From contig NZ_AXWW01000025.1 of the NCBI RefSeq assembly GCF_000482865.1, forward strand, positions 1-64,000: DNA of 64,000 bases, written 5' to 3'. Below are positions 17,634-26,181 of the stretch, piece by piece. How positions within the stretch are numbered: the stretch's first letter is position 1; the number at the start of each line of letters is the position of its first letter. Source of the stretch: Actinokineospora inagensis DSM 44258 (GTDB lineage: Bacteria; Actinomycetota; Actinomycetes; Mycobacteriales; Pseudonocardiaceae). Below the pieces are notes generated by a model. It saw only the letters and a list, made by a program, of their open reading frames with translations. It did no database searches and was not told the DNA's origin. The position numbers were made by a program, and so were the translations under genes.

Positions 17634-19301
17634 ATGACGGAGAACGGACCCGATGACCAGGCAGGACACATCAGCCCGTGGTCAGCCCGAGGCGCCAACG
17701 CGGCCGCCGGGCAGTCGGGCGATCGGACGCCGGACGGGGAACAGGGCCCCGTCCGTCCGGAGGCCGGCACCCCGGCGCGCGAGGAGCAGGGCCTCGCCGC
17801 GTCGGGGGCCGGAGCTTCCGACCAGACCCCCAACCAGACCTGGACCGGGCAGCCGAGCGGCTTCGCCACGAGCCGGCACACCGGCGACCAGCCGACCGTC
17901 CACGGCGCGGGCAGCACTCAGCCGGAGACCGCCCACGGCTCGGTCACGGGTCCGACGCCGCACGGCGCCGCTTCCCAGCCGGAAGTAGGCCACTCCGGCC
18001 AGTACTCCGGTGAGCAGGCGCACCATGGCGCAGGCCAGGCCGGGGCGCCCGAACAACAGGCTCTCTACGGCCTCGGCCCGAGCCACCAGGCGGGTGACAC
18101 GGGACAGCACGCCACCTTCGGCGGTGCGGCCGGACAGCCGCGGTACGACACCGGCGGGGTTTCCGGCACCGCGTACTACGGCGCGGCGGGGACTCAGCAG
18201 TTCCCGCCGCAGCAGCGGCGGGAGCCGAGGCGCACCGGGTTTGTCGTGGGGGTGACCGTGCTCGCGCTGCTCGTCGGGGGTGGCGCGGGTGTGGCGGGTG
18301 GGCTGCTCAGTGCCAACCACGACAAGACCGGTGGCTCCTCGTCGACCGCGCTCGACGCGCAGCCGCCCGCGAAGCAGACCGGGTCCGCCACGGCGGGGTC
18401 CGTCGAGTCGGTCGCCCAGAAGGTGCTGCCGACCGTCGTCCAGTTGCAGGTGCGCGGCCGCTCGGCCGCCGGTGAGGGCTCGGGGTTCGTGATCAGCGCG
18501 GACGGGCTGATCGTCACCAACAACCACGTCGTCGAGGTCGCGGCGGACGGCGGTCAGATCCAGGCCGTGTTCCAGGACGGCAAGACCGCCACCGCCACCG
18601 TCGTCGGGCGTGACCCCACATCGGACGTGGCCGTGGTCAAGGCGCAGGGCGTGAGCGGCCTGCAGGTATCCGAACTCGGCCGCTCCGACGACCTGCGGGT
18701 CGGCCAGGCCGTGGTCGCCGTCGGCTCGCCGTTCGAACTGTCCGGCACCGTGACTTCCGGCATCGTCAGCTCGCTGCACCGCCCGACCCGCGCGGGTGGC
18801 GACAGCGGCAGCCAGACCACGGTCATGGACGCCATCCAGACCGACGCCGCGATCAACCCGGGCAACTCGGGCGGCCCGCTGGTCAACATGCAGGGCCAGG
18901 TCATCGGCATCAACTCGGCCATCTACAGCCCCCAGTCCGGCGAGGCGTCGGCTGGCTCGGTCGGCATCGGCTTCGCCATCCCGATCGACCAGGCCCGGCG
19001 CACCGCGGACGAGATCGTCAAAACCGGCAAGGCCACCCAAACCGTGCTCGGCGTCTCCGTCCGCGACAACGACAACGGCGGCGCCCTCATCGCCGACATC
19101 GTCGCAGGCGGCGCAGGTGAGAAGGCAGGCCTCAAACAGGGCGACGTGGTCACCAAGCTCAACGACCGCCGAATCGACACCTCCGACGCCCTCGTCGCCG
19201 CCGTCCGAGCCCTGGCCCCCGGCGACAAGGTCACCCTGACCCTCCAGGACAACCGCACCGTCCAAGCCACCCTCGGCGGCCAGCCAGTGACGACCAACTA
19301 G
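17634..19301 (+). CDS. pepD: HtrA-family serine protease with PDZ domain (PepD-like)
   Basis: A 555-residue membrane-anchored protease. Residues 1-205 are a low-complexity Gly/Gln/Thr/Ala/Pro cytoplasmic region. A single transmembrane helix (about 208-230) leads to an extracytoplasmic trypsin-like domain with His298 (VTNNHVV), Asp331 (TSDVAVVKA) and Ser412 (NPGNSGGPL), then a C-terminal PDZ domain (about 460-550). It should degrade or refold damaged envelope proteins and feed back on MprAB, as in mycobacteria. ATG 17634 is preferred over GTG 17625 because its distance to the upstream TCTCAG repeat equals that in mprA. Confidence 0.93.
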   Translation: MTENGPDDQAGHISPWSARGANAAAGQSGDRTPDGEQGPVRPEAGTPAREEQGLAASGAGASDQTPNQTWTGQPSGFATSRHTGDQPTVHGAGSTQPETAHGSVTGPTPHGAASQPEVGHSGQYSGEQAHHGAGQAGAPEQQALYGLGPSHQAGDTGQHATFGGAAGQPRYDTGGVSGTAYYGAAGTQQFPPQQRREPRRTGFVVGVTVLALLVGGGAGVAGGLLSANHDKTGGSSSTALDAQPPAKQTGSATAGSVESVAQKVLPTVVQLQVRGRSAAGEGSGFVISADGLIVTNNHVVEVAADGGQIQAVFQDGKTATATVVGRDPTSDVAVVKAQGVSGLQVSELGRSDDLRVGQAVVAVGSPFELSGTVTSGIVSSLHRPTRAGGDSGSQTTVMDAIQTDAAINPGNSGGPLVNMQGQVIGINSAIYSPQSGEASAGSVGIGFAIPIDQARRTADEIVKTGKATQTVLGVSVRDNDNGGALIADIVAGGAGEKAGLKQGDVVTKLNDRRIDTSDALVAAVRALAPGDKVTLTLQDNRTVQATLGGQPVTTN

Positions 19302-19483
19302 CCACTAGCCCAACGACGCTCGGGCGCCCAGCGCCCGAGACCAACCCCGGTTCGCTGCCCCCGAACCGGACCGGGCTCCCCCGTCGGGAGCCCGCCCCAG
19401 AAGCCGCACGCGGACGGCAATCCCCTCACCGCCCGCTGCGGCTCCTGGTCGTCCAAGCACAGGACCGTCGAAACCCACCCCAC

Positions 19484-19563
19484 CCGCGCGCCCCAAAACC
19501 CCCAGCCCCATCGACGAAGCCCACCAACCGGCCCCGCGCGCCTCGGGACCCGCCGACACCAAC
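19484..19563 (+). repeat. ~50-bp tandem units (2) leading into palindromic element, locus 1
   Basis: Two units beginning CCGCGCGCC at 19484 and 19534 (period 50) with a conserved ATCGACGAAGCCCACC segment between them. The same unit occurs three times at 39.9 kb and four times at 53.5 kb, each time ending directly at the palindromic element. The spacer sequence is not random, so this is not a CRISPR array. From 19302 to 19483 no gene or other element is recognised. Confidence 0.7.
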
Positions 19564-19564
19564 C

Positions 19565-19714
19565 GCCCGCTGGGGTGGACTTGTTTTGTGTGGGGGGACG
19601 GTGACCGCGAAGCTGGCTGGCGGGGAAGGCCACGCTTTCCAGTGGCCCCGCCTTTTAGCCTTACCGTGCGGTTGCCGTAGGGGCCCCACACAAAACAAGT
19701 TCACCCCAGCGGGC
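19565..19714 (+). repeat. 150-bp palindromic element, locus 1
   Basis: Terminal arms 19565-19595 and 19684-19714 are reverse complements except for one G:T-compatible position. A second stem (ACGGTGACCGC with GCGGTTGCCGT) lies inside. The centre holds a GGCGG...CCGCC stem around GGCCAC-GCTTTCCA-GTGGCC followed by TTTTAG. The central 38 nt are identical to the copies at 40.1 and 53.8 kb, and the arms differ from them by paired changes. A 15-nt hairpin GTCGCCGAAGGCGAC (19746-19760) follows. No convincing protein is encoded. It lies downstream of pepD. Confidence 0.85.
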
Positions 19715-19760
19715 GCAGCCGCGTCATCTGGCGCCCGAGGCCGGCGTCGCCGAAGGCGAC

Positions 19761-20582
19761 CAGGCCGAACCCCGAGGCGCAGCCGAGGCCCAGAGACCCC
19801 TCACACCAAGATCAACCGAGAACAAAGCCCCCGAATGCACAGCCTAAACAGACCCACCGACAAAATCGGCTACCGCGCCCAAGCATGATCAACCCGCTCC
19901 GAGCCCCCGAATGCACACCCTAGCCGCGACCACCGACAAGATCACCAACAATGCCGGCGACAAGATCGGCCACCGGAACGGGTCGCGGAGTTCGGCCCGA
20001 GATCGGGTCGGCGGCAAGCCCGACACCCCCGCCCTCGCGACCGAGAGCCGCGTCCCGGTGGTTCATCACCAGTTCGTCAAACGGTTCGGTGTGAATTGTC
20101 GAAGGCGGACCTCGGAAAAGCGGCACCCGGTCCGCTCGGTGTCCCGACATCTCCATTCCCGGATACCGGGGAGGATTTCCGGTAATGCGCTCGCCGGATC
20201 ACGGTACGACGACTCGGCGGACGGCCGGTGCCGGTGCACGGGACTGGTAGCGCTCCCAGTTCCGGTCGGGGCCCGAGCTGACTGTCCACTCAGGTCAACC
20301 TGGCAAATCGTTGAAGGGACGTCATATTCGCTCTCCGTGGCCGTTTTCGTCACCGGTTGTAGTGGACGGTGTGGCGGGATGGGCTACAGTTGGCGATACT
20401 CCGTTCGGCCCCCGTCGAGTGTCTGGTCCGGACTTCGCAACCCAGTAACGGCATTGCGAACTGCACTTTGCACGGTGGTAGCGGCACAATTGACTCCAGA
20501 ACAGCGGCAGGATCGCGAATTGTGATCTACCAGCAGGCGTTCTCCCGCGACAACGCGGCCTCGCAGCCGTGACAATGGGGCT
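19761..20582. other. Long intergenic region without a recognised gene
   Basis: About 820 bp, lower in GC than its surroundings. It contains a direct repeat AGCCCCCGAATGCACA at about 19829 and 19903, and three variants of CGACAAGATC nearby. Reading frames exist on both strands, but none shows homology-like patterns, a ribosome site or actinobacterial codon bias. Confidence 0.5.
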
Positions 20583-20900
20583 ATGGCTTCGATGGCGACG
20601 TCGCTGCGCCGGGTCCGGCACACGCTGCGCGGACCGGTGCGGCTGCCGCTGGGCGTGCTCGCCGCCGCGGTGTGCGTCGGGGTGGCGGTGCTCCAGGCGA
20701 CGGTGCTGACCATCCGCACCGACGGGCTGTCCGGGACGCACGCGTTCTTCGTGCACTGGGCGCACCCGGCGGTGTGGATAGTGCTCGGCGCGGTGTGCCT
20801 GGAATACGCCCTCGGGGCGGAGCGGATCGTGTTGAACCGGACGGCGATGGTGGCTGTCGCGTTGTATCTGGCCTTCCTGTTGTCGGTCAGCTTCGCTTGA
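20583..20900 (+). CDS. Small membrane protein of unknown function
   Basis: A 105-residue protein not recognised by family. After a basic N-terminus (RRVRHTLRGPVR) there are three hydrophobic segments at about 22-40, 58-75 and 85-104, so an inner-membrane protein with a cytoplasmic N-terminus is likely. Strong G/C third-position bias supports coding. It precedes moaB by 29 bp and could be in one transcript with it. Confidence 0.65.
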   Translation: MASMATSLRRVRHTLRGPVRLPLGVLAAAVCVGVAVLQATVLTIRTDGLSGTHAFFVHWAHPAVWIVLGAVCLEYALGAERIVLNRTAMVAVALYLAFLLSVSFA

Positions 20901-20929
20901 TCGGGCCGTGCGCGCTCAGGTGGTGAACA

Positions 20930-21490
20930 GTGACTGACAGCACCGCCCTCCGGCGGCTCTCGGTGGTTCCGACGACTACGGTGAGCCCCATGGAACGCAG
21001 CGCGCAGCGGCTTGGCCGGGCTCTGATCGTGATCGTCGACGACCGGGTCGCCCACGGCGAGCACGAGGACACCGTCGGCCCCCTGGTGACCGAGCTGCTG
21101 GAGGAGGCGGGCTTCATCGTCGACGGCGTCGTCACCGTCGAGGGCGAGACCGTGGCCATCCGCAACGCGCTCAACACCGCCGTCATCGGCGGCGCCGACT
21201 TGGTCGTCACCGTCGGCGGCACCGGCGTTTCCCCGCGCGACGTCACCCCCGACGCCACCCAGGGCGTGCTGGACCGCCCGATCCCCGGCATCGCCGAGGC
21301 CCTCCGCTCCTCCGGCCTCGCCGCGGGCGCCGTGGACGCCGGCGTCTCCCGTGGCCTGGTCGGTGTCTCCGGCAGCACCCTCGTGGTCAACCTCGCGGGC
21401 TCCCGCAGCGCCGTCCGCGACGGCATGGCGACCCTGTCCTCCCTCGTGCCCTACGTCATCGGCGAGCTGTCCGGCCTCGACACGAACTGA
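20930..21490 (+). CDS. moaB: MoaB/Mog-type molybdopterin-binding domain protein
   Basis: A 186-residue protein. Residues ~25-175 form the MoCF/MogA fold with the GTVGGTGVSPRDVTPDAT-type molybdopterin-binding loop seen as VGGTGVSPRDVTPDAT. It corresponds by position to moaB2 of mycobacteria (pepD-moaB2-mscL order). MogA-like proteins adenylylate molybdopterin, but many actinobacterial MoaB2 copies are of uncertain activity. GTG 20930 is used with AGGTGG before it; ATG 20990 would give a product closer to family length. Confidence 0.87.
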   Translation: MTDSTALRRLSVVPTTTVSPMERSAQRLGRALIVIVDDRVAHGEHEDTVGPLVTELLEEAGFIVDGVVTVEGETVAIRNALNTAVIGGADLVVTVGGTGVSPRDVTPDATQGVLDRPIPGIAEALRSSGLAAGAVDAGVSRGLVGVSGSTLVVNLAGSRSAVRDGMATLSSLVPYVIGELSGLDTN

Positions 21491-21495
21491 GGCCC

Positions 21496-21741
21496 ATGCC
21501 CACCACACCGGTCTCGCCCGACCCCCACACCCCCGAGGGCTCGGGGGCCTCGGCCGGACCTGCCCCCCAGTCGAACGCACCTGAGGCCGGTGAGCCCGCC
21601 AAGCGCCGCCGCCCCACCCTCGACGAGATCTTCGGCGACGTCCTCCCGGACACCACCGCCGACGAGCGCGACCCGACGACCCCCGCGGCCACCCCGGACG
21701 ACTGGTACCTGCGCAACCGCCCACCTCACCACGGTGGCTGA
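21496..21741 (+). CDS. Small conserved-looking hypothetical protein
   Basis: An 81-residue protein starting 5 bp after moaB, so probably co-transcribed. The first half is Pro/Ala/Gly-rich and disordered; the second half (RRRPTLDEIFGDVLPDTTAD and DDWYLRNRPPHHGG) is ordered-looking, acidic-basic patterned and reads like a conserved peptide motif. No function is proposed. Confidence 0.65.
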   Translation: MPTTPVSPDPHTPEGSGASAGPAPQSNAPEAGEPAKRRRPTLDEIFGDVLPDTTADERDPTTPAATPDDWYLRNRPPHHGG

Positions 21742-21803
21742 CCGGGCCGCCGTCCCCGGGCGCGGCGGGGCCACCGGTGCGGGTGGCCCACGCCGGACCG
21801 GAC

Positions 21804-22202
21804 TCAGCGGTTCTGCTGCTGGCGGAGCAGGTCGCGGATCTCGGTGAGCAGCTCGACGTCGGTGGGCTCGGCCGGGCCGGGCTCCTCGCCGCGCTTGCGG
21901 CGGTCCTGGATGTGCTTGACCGGCAGCACGATGACGAAGTACACGATCGCGGCGACGATCAGGAAGTTGACCGCCGAGTTGATCACCGAGCCGAAGTCCA
22001 GGAACGTCGACGGGTTGCCGCCGATGACGCGGAAGCCGAGGCCGTCGGCGGCGTGCGTGCCACCGGCCGAGTTGATCAGCGGTTTGATCAGGCCGTCGGT
22101 GAAGGACGTGACGATGGTGGTGAACGCGGCGCCGATGATCACGGCGACCGCGAGGTCGATGACGTTGCCGCGCATCAGGAAGTCCTTGAAGCCCTTCAGC
22201 AC
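21804..22202 (-). CDS. mscL: Large-conductance mechanosensitive channel MscL
   Basis: A 132-residue channel. The amphipathic N-terminal helix LKGFKDFLMRGNVIDLAVAV is followed by TM1, a periplasmic loop, TM2 (FLIVAAIVYFVIVLPV) and a cytoplasmic helix ending in LLTEIRDLLRQQ. It opens under hypo-osmotic membrane tension. The usual family start (M-LKGFKDFL) corresponds to GTG 22202, with GGAG 9 nt upstream. An upstream in-frame GTG at 22244 would add 14 unsupported residues. Orientation and place next to moaB match mycobacteria. Confidence 0.95.
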   Translation of the reverse strand: MLKGFKDFLMRGNVIDLAVAVIIGAAFTTIVTSFTDGLIKPLINSAGGTHAADGLGFRVIGGNPSTFLDFGSVINSAVNFLIVAAIVYFVIVLPVKHIQDRRKRGEEPGPAEPTDVELLTEIRDLLRQQQNR

Positions 22203-22261
22203 GTGTGCGCTCCATTCTCGGGGGTGGGACGGTGTGCTCGTCACCGTCCGGGGGCGTTGGG

Positions 22262-22834
22262 CTACCGGAGCGTAACCGCTACCTGCGCGGTCAATGCCGT
22301 CGCCGCTACCTCCGCCGCCGCGGCCCTGGGTAAGGCGAGTACGGCCAGGCCACCGTCGTCTGACGGGCGCACCGTCACCACCATCGCGTCCCGGGCGAGC
22401 ACGACGTGATCAGCGGTCACCACGTCGACATGGGCACCCGGGTAGAGCAGTTCAGTGTCGGCCACCCGCACGGGTACAGCGGCGGCATCCGACCCTGCTG
22501 TCGCTAAGAGGTTCTCCGCGCCGACAAGGCGGACCGACGTGACGGCCTCACCCTCGCCGATAGCTCCGGCGGGTATGCGCGCGACAACCTCACGCGGCTC
22601 GGACAGTGCGGACGGTGGCCGTAGATCCGGTGGTGCCCGCACCACCCGGACATCGGTCGCAGTCAACGCGACGCCGGGTGCCAGCGGTCGCACGGCCACG
22701 AGCAGCGGCACCGAGGCCTCCGCGCGCGGAGGTTGGCAGGCCACCACCACGGCGGCGAGCACGAGCACGGCGGCCAGCGCCCGGCGCACGGTCATGGCGT
22801 GCGGCAGCGAACGGGGTAGACGCGGGGTGATCAC
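22262..22834 (-). CDS. SAF domain protein (CpaB/RcpC-like)
   Basis: A 190-residue protein with an N-terminal membrane helix or signal (about 17-35, ending VVACQPP) and a SAF domain from about residue 45 (AVRPLAPGVALTATDVRVVRAP). This layout is that of CpaB/RcpC Flp-pilus assembly proteins, although no pilus genes are nearby. A cysteine after the hydrophobic stretch (VVVAC) could make it a lipoprotein. GTG 22834 has an AGGAGGA ribosome site. Confidence 0.8.
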   Translation of the reverse strand: MITPRLPRSLPHAMTVRRALAAVLVLAAVVVACQPPRAEASVPLLVAVRPLAPGVALTATDVRVVRAPPDLRPPSALSEPREVVARIPAGAIGEGEAVTSVRLVGAENLLATAGSDAAAVPVRVADTELLYPGAHVDVVTADHVVLARDAMVVTVRPSDDGGLAVLALPRAAAAEVAATALTAQVAVTLR

Positions 22835-22950
22835 GGTTCCTCCTGGTCAGATCGGGTCTGACCTCGACGTTAGGAGGATTGCGCGCCCAGCGGGGGCCCG
22901 GGATCGCGGCCGTGGACAACCCCGGGCATTGTGGATAACTCGTCGGTAAC

Positions 22951-23301
22951 CTACGACGCCTTGGCCGTGGCGGTCGACGACGAAGACGAAGACGAGGACG
23001 TCGACGCGGATGAGGAACCCGACGAAGACGAGGTCGCCGTCGCCGGAGCGGGCGAGTCCGACTTCGACCCGGACTCGGTCTTCGTGGTCGACGGCGTCGC
23101 GGCCGGGGTGCCGCTCGACGAACCGGACCGGCTGTCGTTGCGGTAGAAGCCGCTGCCCTTGAAGACAACCCCGACCGAGCCGTAGAGCTTGCGCAGGCGG
23201 CCCGAGCACTCCGGGCACTCCGACAGCGCGGAGTCGGTGAACGACTGCACCGCCTCGAAGCGGTGCTCGCATGCCGTACAGGCGTACTGGTACGTGGGCA
23301 C
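22951..23301 (-). CDS. FmdB family zinc-ribbon protein with Ser-rich tail
   Basis: A 116-residue protein. Residues 1-42 form the FmdB zinc ribbon (PTYQYACTACEHRFE, then CPEC), normally a putative regulatory fold. The rest, from about residue 65, is a low-complexity tail of Ser, Ala, Thr and Gly. GTG 23301 begins the canonical MPTYQYAC start and follows AAGGGAG. Its place beside the 5-formyl-THF cyclo-ligase gene equals that in mycobacteria. Confidence 0.88.
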   Translation of the reverse strand: MPTYQYACTACEHRFEAVQSFTDSALSECPECSGRLRKLYGSVGVVFKGSGFYRNDSRSGSSSGTPAATPSTTKTESGSKSDSPAPATATSSSSGSSSASTSSSSSSSSTATAKAS

Positions 23302-23409
23302 GGACTGGGCTCCCTTGTCGCACTTGGCACTCCGCCGGACAGAGTGCCAACCGATTCTGCGGTAACGCGTGTGCGGAGCGCAAATGTTCCGGTGCGAAGT
23401 CACACACCG

Positions 23410-24018
23410 TCAGTACAGGCGCAGCAATCCGCGACCCGGGGTGAGCACCCCCGTCATCGTCACGTCGTGCCGTTCGGCGGGCAGCCGGTCGAACACCTCC
23501 GGATCGCGCACCACGGCGACCAACGGCGTGTCCGGTGCCGCCAGCGACAGCGACCGGTCGTAGTACCCGGCGCCGCGACCCAGGCGGGTCCCGTACCGGT
23601 CGACCGCCAACGCGGGCACCAGCACCACGTCCGCGATCCGCAGCGCCGTCTCCCCCAACCGCTCCCCGATCGGTTGGTACAGCCCGAACGGACCCGGCCG
23701 CAGGTACTCCCGACCGTCGTACCACGCCCAGTCCAGCGGCCCCGGCCCGGTGACGATGGGCAGGAGTATCCGCACTCCGTGGTCGGCCACCTCGTCGAGC
23801 ATCTGCACCGACCCCGGCTCCGACCCGATCGGCACGTACGCGCACAACGTCTGTCCCCGGCCGACCACCCTGCCACTGGTGAGCAGGCCCGTGAGCTGCA
23901 TCGCCTCGGCGAACCGGACGCTCGCGGGCACCCGGCGCCGTTCGGCGAGCAGTGCTCGCCGCCACTGGTCCTTGGTCCACGCGCGCGTCGCGTCGAGATC
24001 ATTACCCGGGCCTGCCAC
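23410..24018 (-). CDS. 5-formyltetrahydrofolate cyclo-ligase
   Basis: A 202-residue enzyme converting 5-formyl-THF to 5,10-methenyl-THF with ATP, a salvage step in one-carbon metabolism. The family signature GRGAGYYDRSL lies near residue 150 and the basic N-terminal KDQWRRALLAERR region is present. The GTG start is only 18 bp from the divergent galU ATG, so the two promoters must overlap each other's coding sequence or the transcripts are leaderless. Confidence 0.92.
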   Translation of the reverse strand: MAGPGNDLDATRAWTKDQWRRALLAERRRVPASVRFAEAMQLTGLLTSGRVVGRGQTLCAYVPIGSEPGSVQMLDEVADHGVRILLPIVTGPGPLDWAWYDGREYLRPGPFGLYQPIGERLGETALRIADVVLVPALAVDRYGTRLGRGAGYYDRSLSLAAPDTPLVAVVRDPEVFDRLPAERHDVTMTGVLTPGRGLLRLY

Positions 24019-24036
24019 ACGTCGAGGTTAGGCTGC

Positions 24037-24933
24037 ATGTCCATGAGCGCGTCGACCGCATTCACCGCCGCCATCGTGCCCGCGGCGGGACTGGGCACCA
24101 GGTTCCTGCCCACCACCAAGGCCGTGCCCAAGGAACTGCTGCCGGTGGTGGACACCCCCGGCATCGAGTACGTCGCGAAGGAGGCCGCCGAGGCGGGTGC
24201 CACCAGGCTGATCATCGTCACCTCGCCGGGAAAGGACGCTGTGGCGCAGTACTTCCAGCCCCGCCCGGAGCTGGAGAAGACCCTCGAGGACCGTGGTAAG
24301 ACGGAGCTGCTGGAGAAGGTCCGGCGTGCCCCCAACCTGCTCTCGGTGGAGACAGCCATTCAGGAACAGGCGCTGGGTCTCGGTCACGCTGTCGGCTGCG
24401 CCGAGCCGAACCTGCGGCCGGAGGACGAGGCCGTCGCGGTGCTGCTGCCCGACGACCTCGTGCTGCCCACCGGTGTGCTCGCCCGGATGGCCGCCGTCCG
24501 CGCGGAGAAGGGCGGTTCCGTCCTGTGCGCGTTCGACATCCCGCGCGCGGAGATCTCCGCCTACGGCGTCTTCGACGTCGAGGAGACCGATGACGACGAC
24601 GTCAAGAAGGTCAACGGCATGGTGGAGAAGCCCCCGGCGGATGAGGCCCCGTCGACCTTCGCCGCCGCGGGCCGCTACCTACTCGACCGGGCGATCTTCG
24701 ACGCGCTCAAGCGGATCACCCCGGGCGCCGGTGGTGAACTCCAGTTGACCGACGCGATCGCGCTGCTGATCGCCGAGGGCCACCCCGTGCACGTGGTCGT
24801 GCACCGAGGTGGGCGCCATGACCTGGGGAATCCGGGTGGGTTCCTGCGTGCCGCCGTGGACTTCGCGCTCGAGCACCCGGAGTATGGGCCGAGCCTGCGC
24901 GGGTGGCTGCGGGACCGGGTCGGTTCCGAGTAG
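24037..24933 (+). CDS. galU: UTP-glucose-1-phosphate uridylyltransferase
   Basis: A 298-residue GalU making UDP-glucose for cell-envelope polysaccharides, trehalose and galactose use. The nucleotidyl-transferase motif AAGLGTRFLPTTKAVPKE is at residues ~15-32 and the sugar-binding VEKP motif reads MVEKPP. ATG 24037 is chosen (ATG 24043 also possible). It is followed 33 bp later by glp, forming galU-glp-rimJ-glpR as in mycobacteria and corynebacteria. It supplies a substrate for the GalT reaction. Confidence 0.95.
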   Translation: MSMSASTAFTAAIVPAAGLGTRFLPTTKAVPKELLPVVDTPGIEYVAKEAAEAGATRLIIVTSPGKDAVAQYFQPRPELEKTLEDRGKTELLEKVRRAPNLLSVETAIQEQALGLGHAVGCAEPNLRPEDEAVAVLLPDDLVLPTGVLARMAAVRAEKGGSVLCAFDIPRAEISAYGVFDVEETDDDDVKKVNGMVEKPPADEAPSTFAAAGRYLLDRAIFDALKRITPGAGGELQLTDAIALLIAEGHPVHVVVHRGGRHDLGNPGGFLRAAVDFALEHPEYGPSLRGWLRDRVGSE

Positions 24934-24966
24934 CCGAGAACAGCGGACGAAACCAAGGTAAACCGG

Positions 24967-26181
24967 ATGAGGTCAGTCGACGAGCAACTCGCCAGGGCAC
25001 TGGCTGCCGCGGTCCGGCCCGCCCCCGTGCGGGTCGCCATCTCCGAGTCGCAGGGGCTGCTCTGCGCCGAAGAGATCGTGGCGGAGCGCGCCCTGCCCGG
25101 GTTCGATCAGGCTGCCGTGGACGGTTACGCCGTGCGCAGCGTCGACACCCAGGGCGCCGAGCCGGTAGTGCTACCGGTCGTCGGTGAGATCGCGTCCGGG
25201 TCTCGCCAACCACGCAGGCTTCAACCAGGGCAAGCGGTGCGCGTGGCGACAGGAGCACCGCTGCCCACCCTGGCCGACGCGGTAGTCCCGGTCGGTTATA
25301 CCGATGGCCACCACGCCCGCGTCACCGTCAACCAACCCGTGCCGTCGGCCGCCTACGTCCGGCGGACCGGTGAGGACGTGCAGACCGGTGACGTCGCCGT
25401 GCGCCGAAACTCGGTGATCGGCTCAGCGCAGGTGGGTCTACTCGCCGCGGTGGGCCGGTCGAAGGTTCTTGTGTACCCGCGGCCGCGGGTCTCGGTTATC
25501 TCCCTCGGCGATGAACTCGTGGACGTCGACCGAGCCCCCGGCCAGGGACAGGTCTACGACGTGAACTCGTACGCGCTATCCGCGGCCGCCCGCGATACCG
25601 GAGCCGATGTCATCCGCGTCGGCATCGTCTCCACCGACACGCGACGGTTGCGCGAGACGATCGAGAGTAGGCTGCTGCTGTCCGAGATCGTGCTCATCTC
25701 CGGTGGTGTCGCGGGCGAGATCGGCAACGAGGTCCGTTCCGCCCTACGCGACCTCGGTGACTTGGACCTCACCCGGGTCGCCATGCACCCCGGCTCCGTG
25801 CAGGGCTACGGCAGGCTCGGCCCGGACGCCACTCCCACGTTCCTGCTGCCCGGCAACCCGATGAGCGCGCTGGTCGTGTTCGAGGTGTTGGTGCGCCCGC
25901 TCATCCGGACCGTCCAGGGCAAACAACCCCATCGCCGGGTGGTTTCCGCCAGCCTCCTGTCACCGATCACCTCCACCAAAGCTCGACGGGGCTACCTGCG
26001 CGGGCAACTGCTACGCGACGAGGACACCAACGAGTACCTGGTGCAGCCGCTCGGCATGTCCGGCTCCCATCTGCTCGCCTCGCTCGCCGAGGCCAACTGC
26101 CTCATCGTCGTCGACGAGGACACCACCGAGGTCTCGGTCGGCGAGCAAGTCCAGGTCATGTTCCTCGCCCAGCGTGGCTAG
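24967..26181 (+). CDS. glp: MoeA/gephyrin-like protein Glp
   Basis: A 404-residue MoeA-fold protein with the four MoeA domains (GFDQAAVDGYAVRS near residue 38, the MoCF domain with ISLGDELV, and a C-terminal beta barrel). By sequence it could be a molybdopterin molybdenumtransferase. The position directly before rimJ and glpR, however, matches the corynebacterial Glp that binds FtsZ and the membrane receptor GlpR in division. The MoCF loop here reads SGGVAGEIGNEV, not the usual SGGVSxGxxD, so loss of molybdenum insertion activity is plausible. Third-position A/T is higher than in its neighbours. Confidence 0.88.
   Translation: MRSVDEQLARALAAAVRPAPVRVAISESQGLLCAEEIVAERALPGFDQAAVDGYAVRSVDTQGAEPVVLPVVGEIASGSRQPRRLQPGQAVRVATGAPLPTLADAVVPVGYTDGHHARVTVNQPVPSAAYVRRTGEDVQTGDVAVRRNSVIGSAQVGLLAAVGRSKVLVYPRPRVSVISLGDELVDVDRAPGQGQVYDVNSYALSAAARDTGADVIRVGIVSTDTRRLRETIESRLLLSEIVLISGGVAGEIGNEVRSALRDLGDLDLTRVAMHPGSVQGYGRLGPDATPTFLLPGNPMSALVVFEVLVRPLIRTVQGKQPHRRVVSASLLSPITSTKARRGYLRGQLLRDEDTNEYLVQPLGMSGSHLLASLAEANCLIVVDEDTTEVSVGEQVQVMFLAQRG

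Noticed and set aside
19911-20525. 204-codon + strand frame in the long intergenic region
   Set aside because: Codon use and composition are unlike the neighbours; no ribosome site or recognisable domain.
22203-22244. Upstream GTG start for mscL adding 14 residues
   Set aside because: MscL proteins begin at the LKGFKDFL helix, and a ribosome site precedes GTG 22202.
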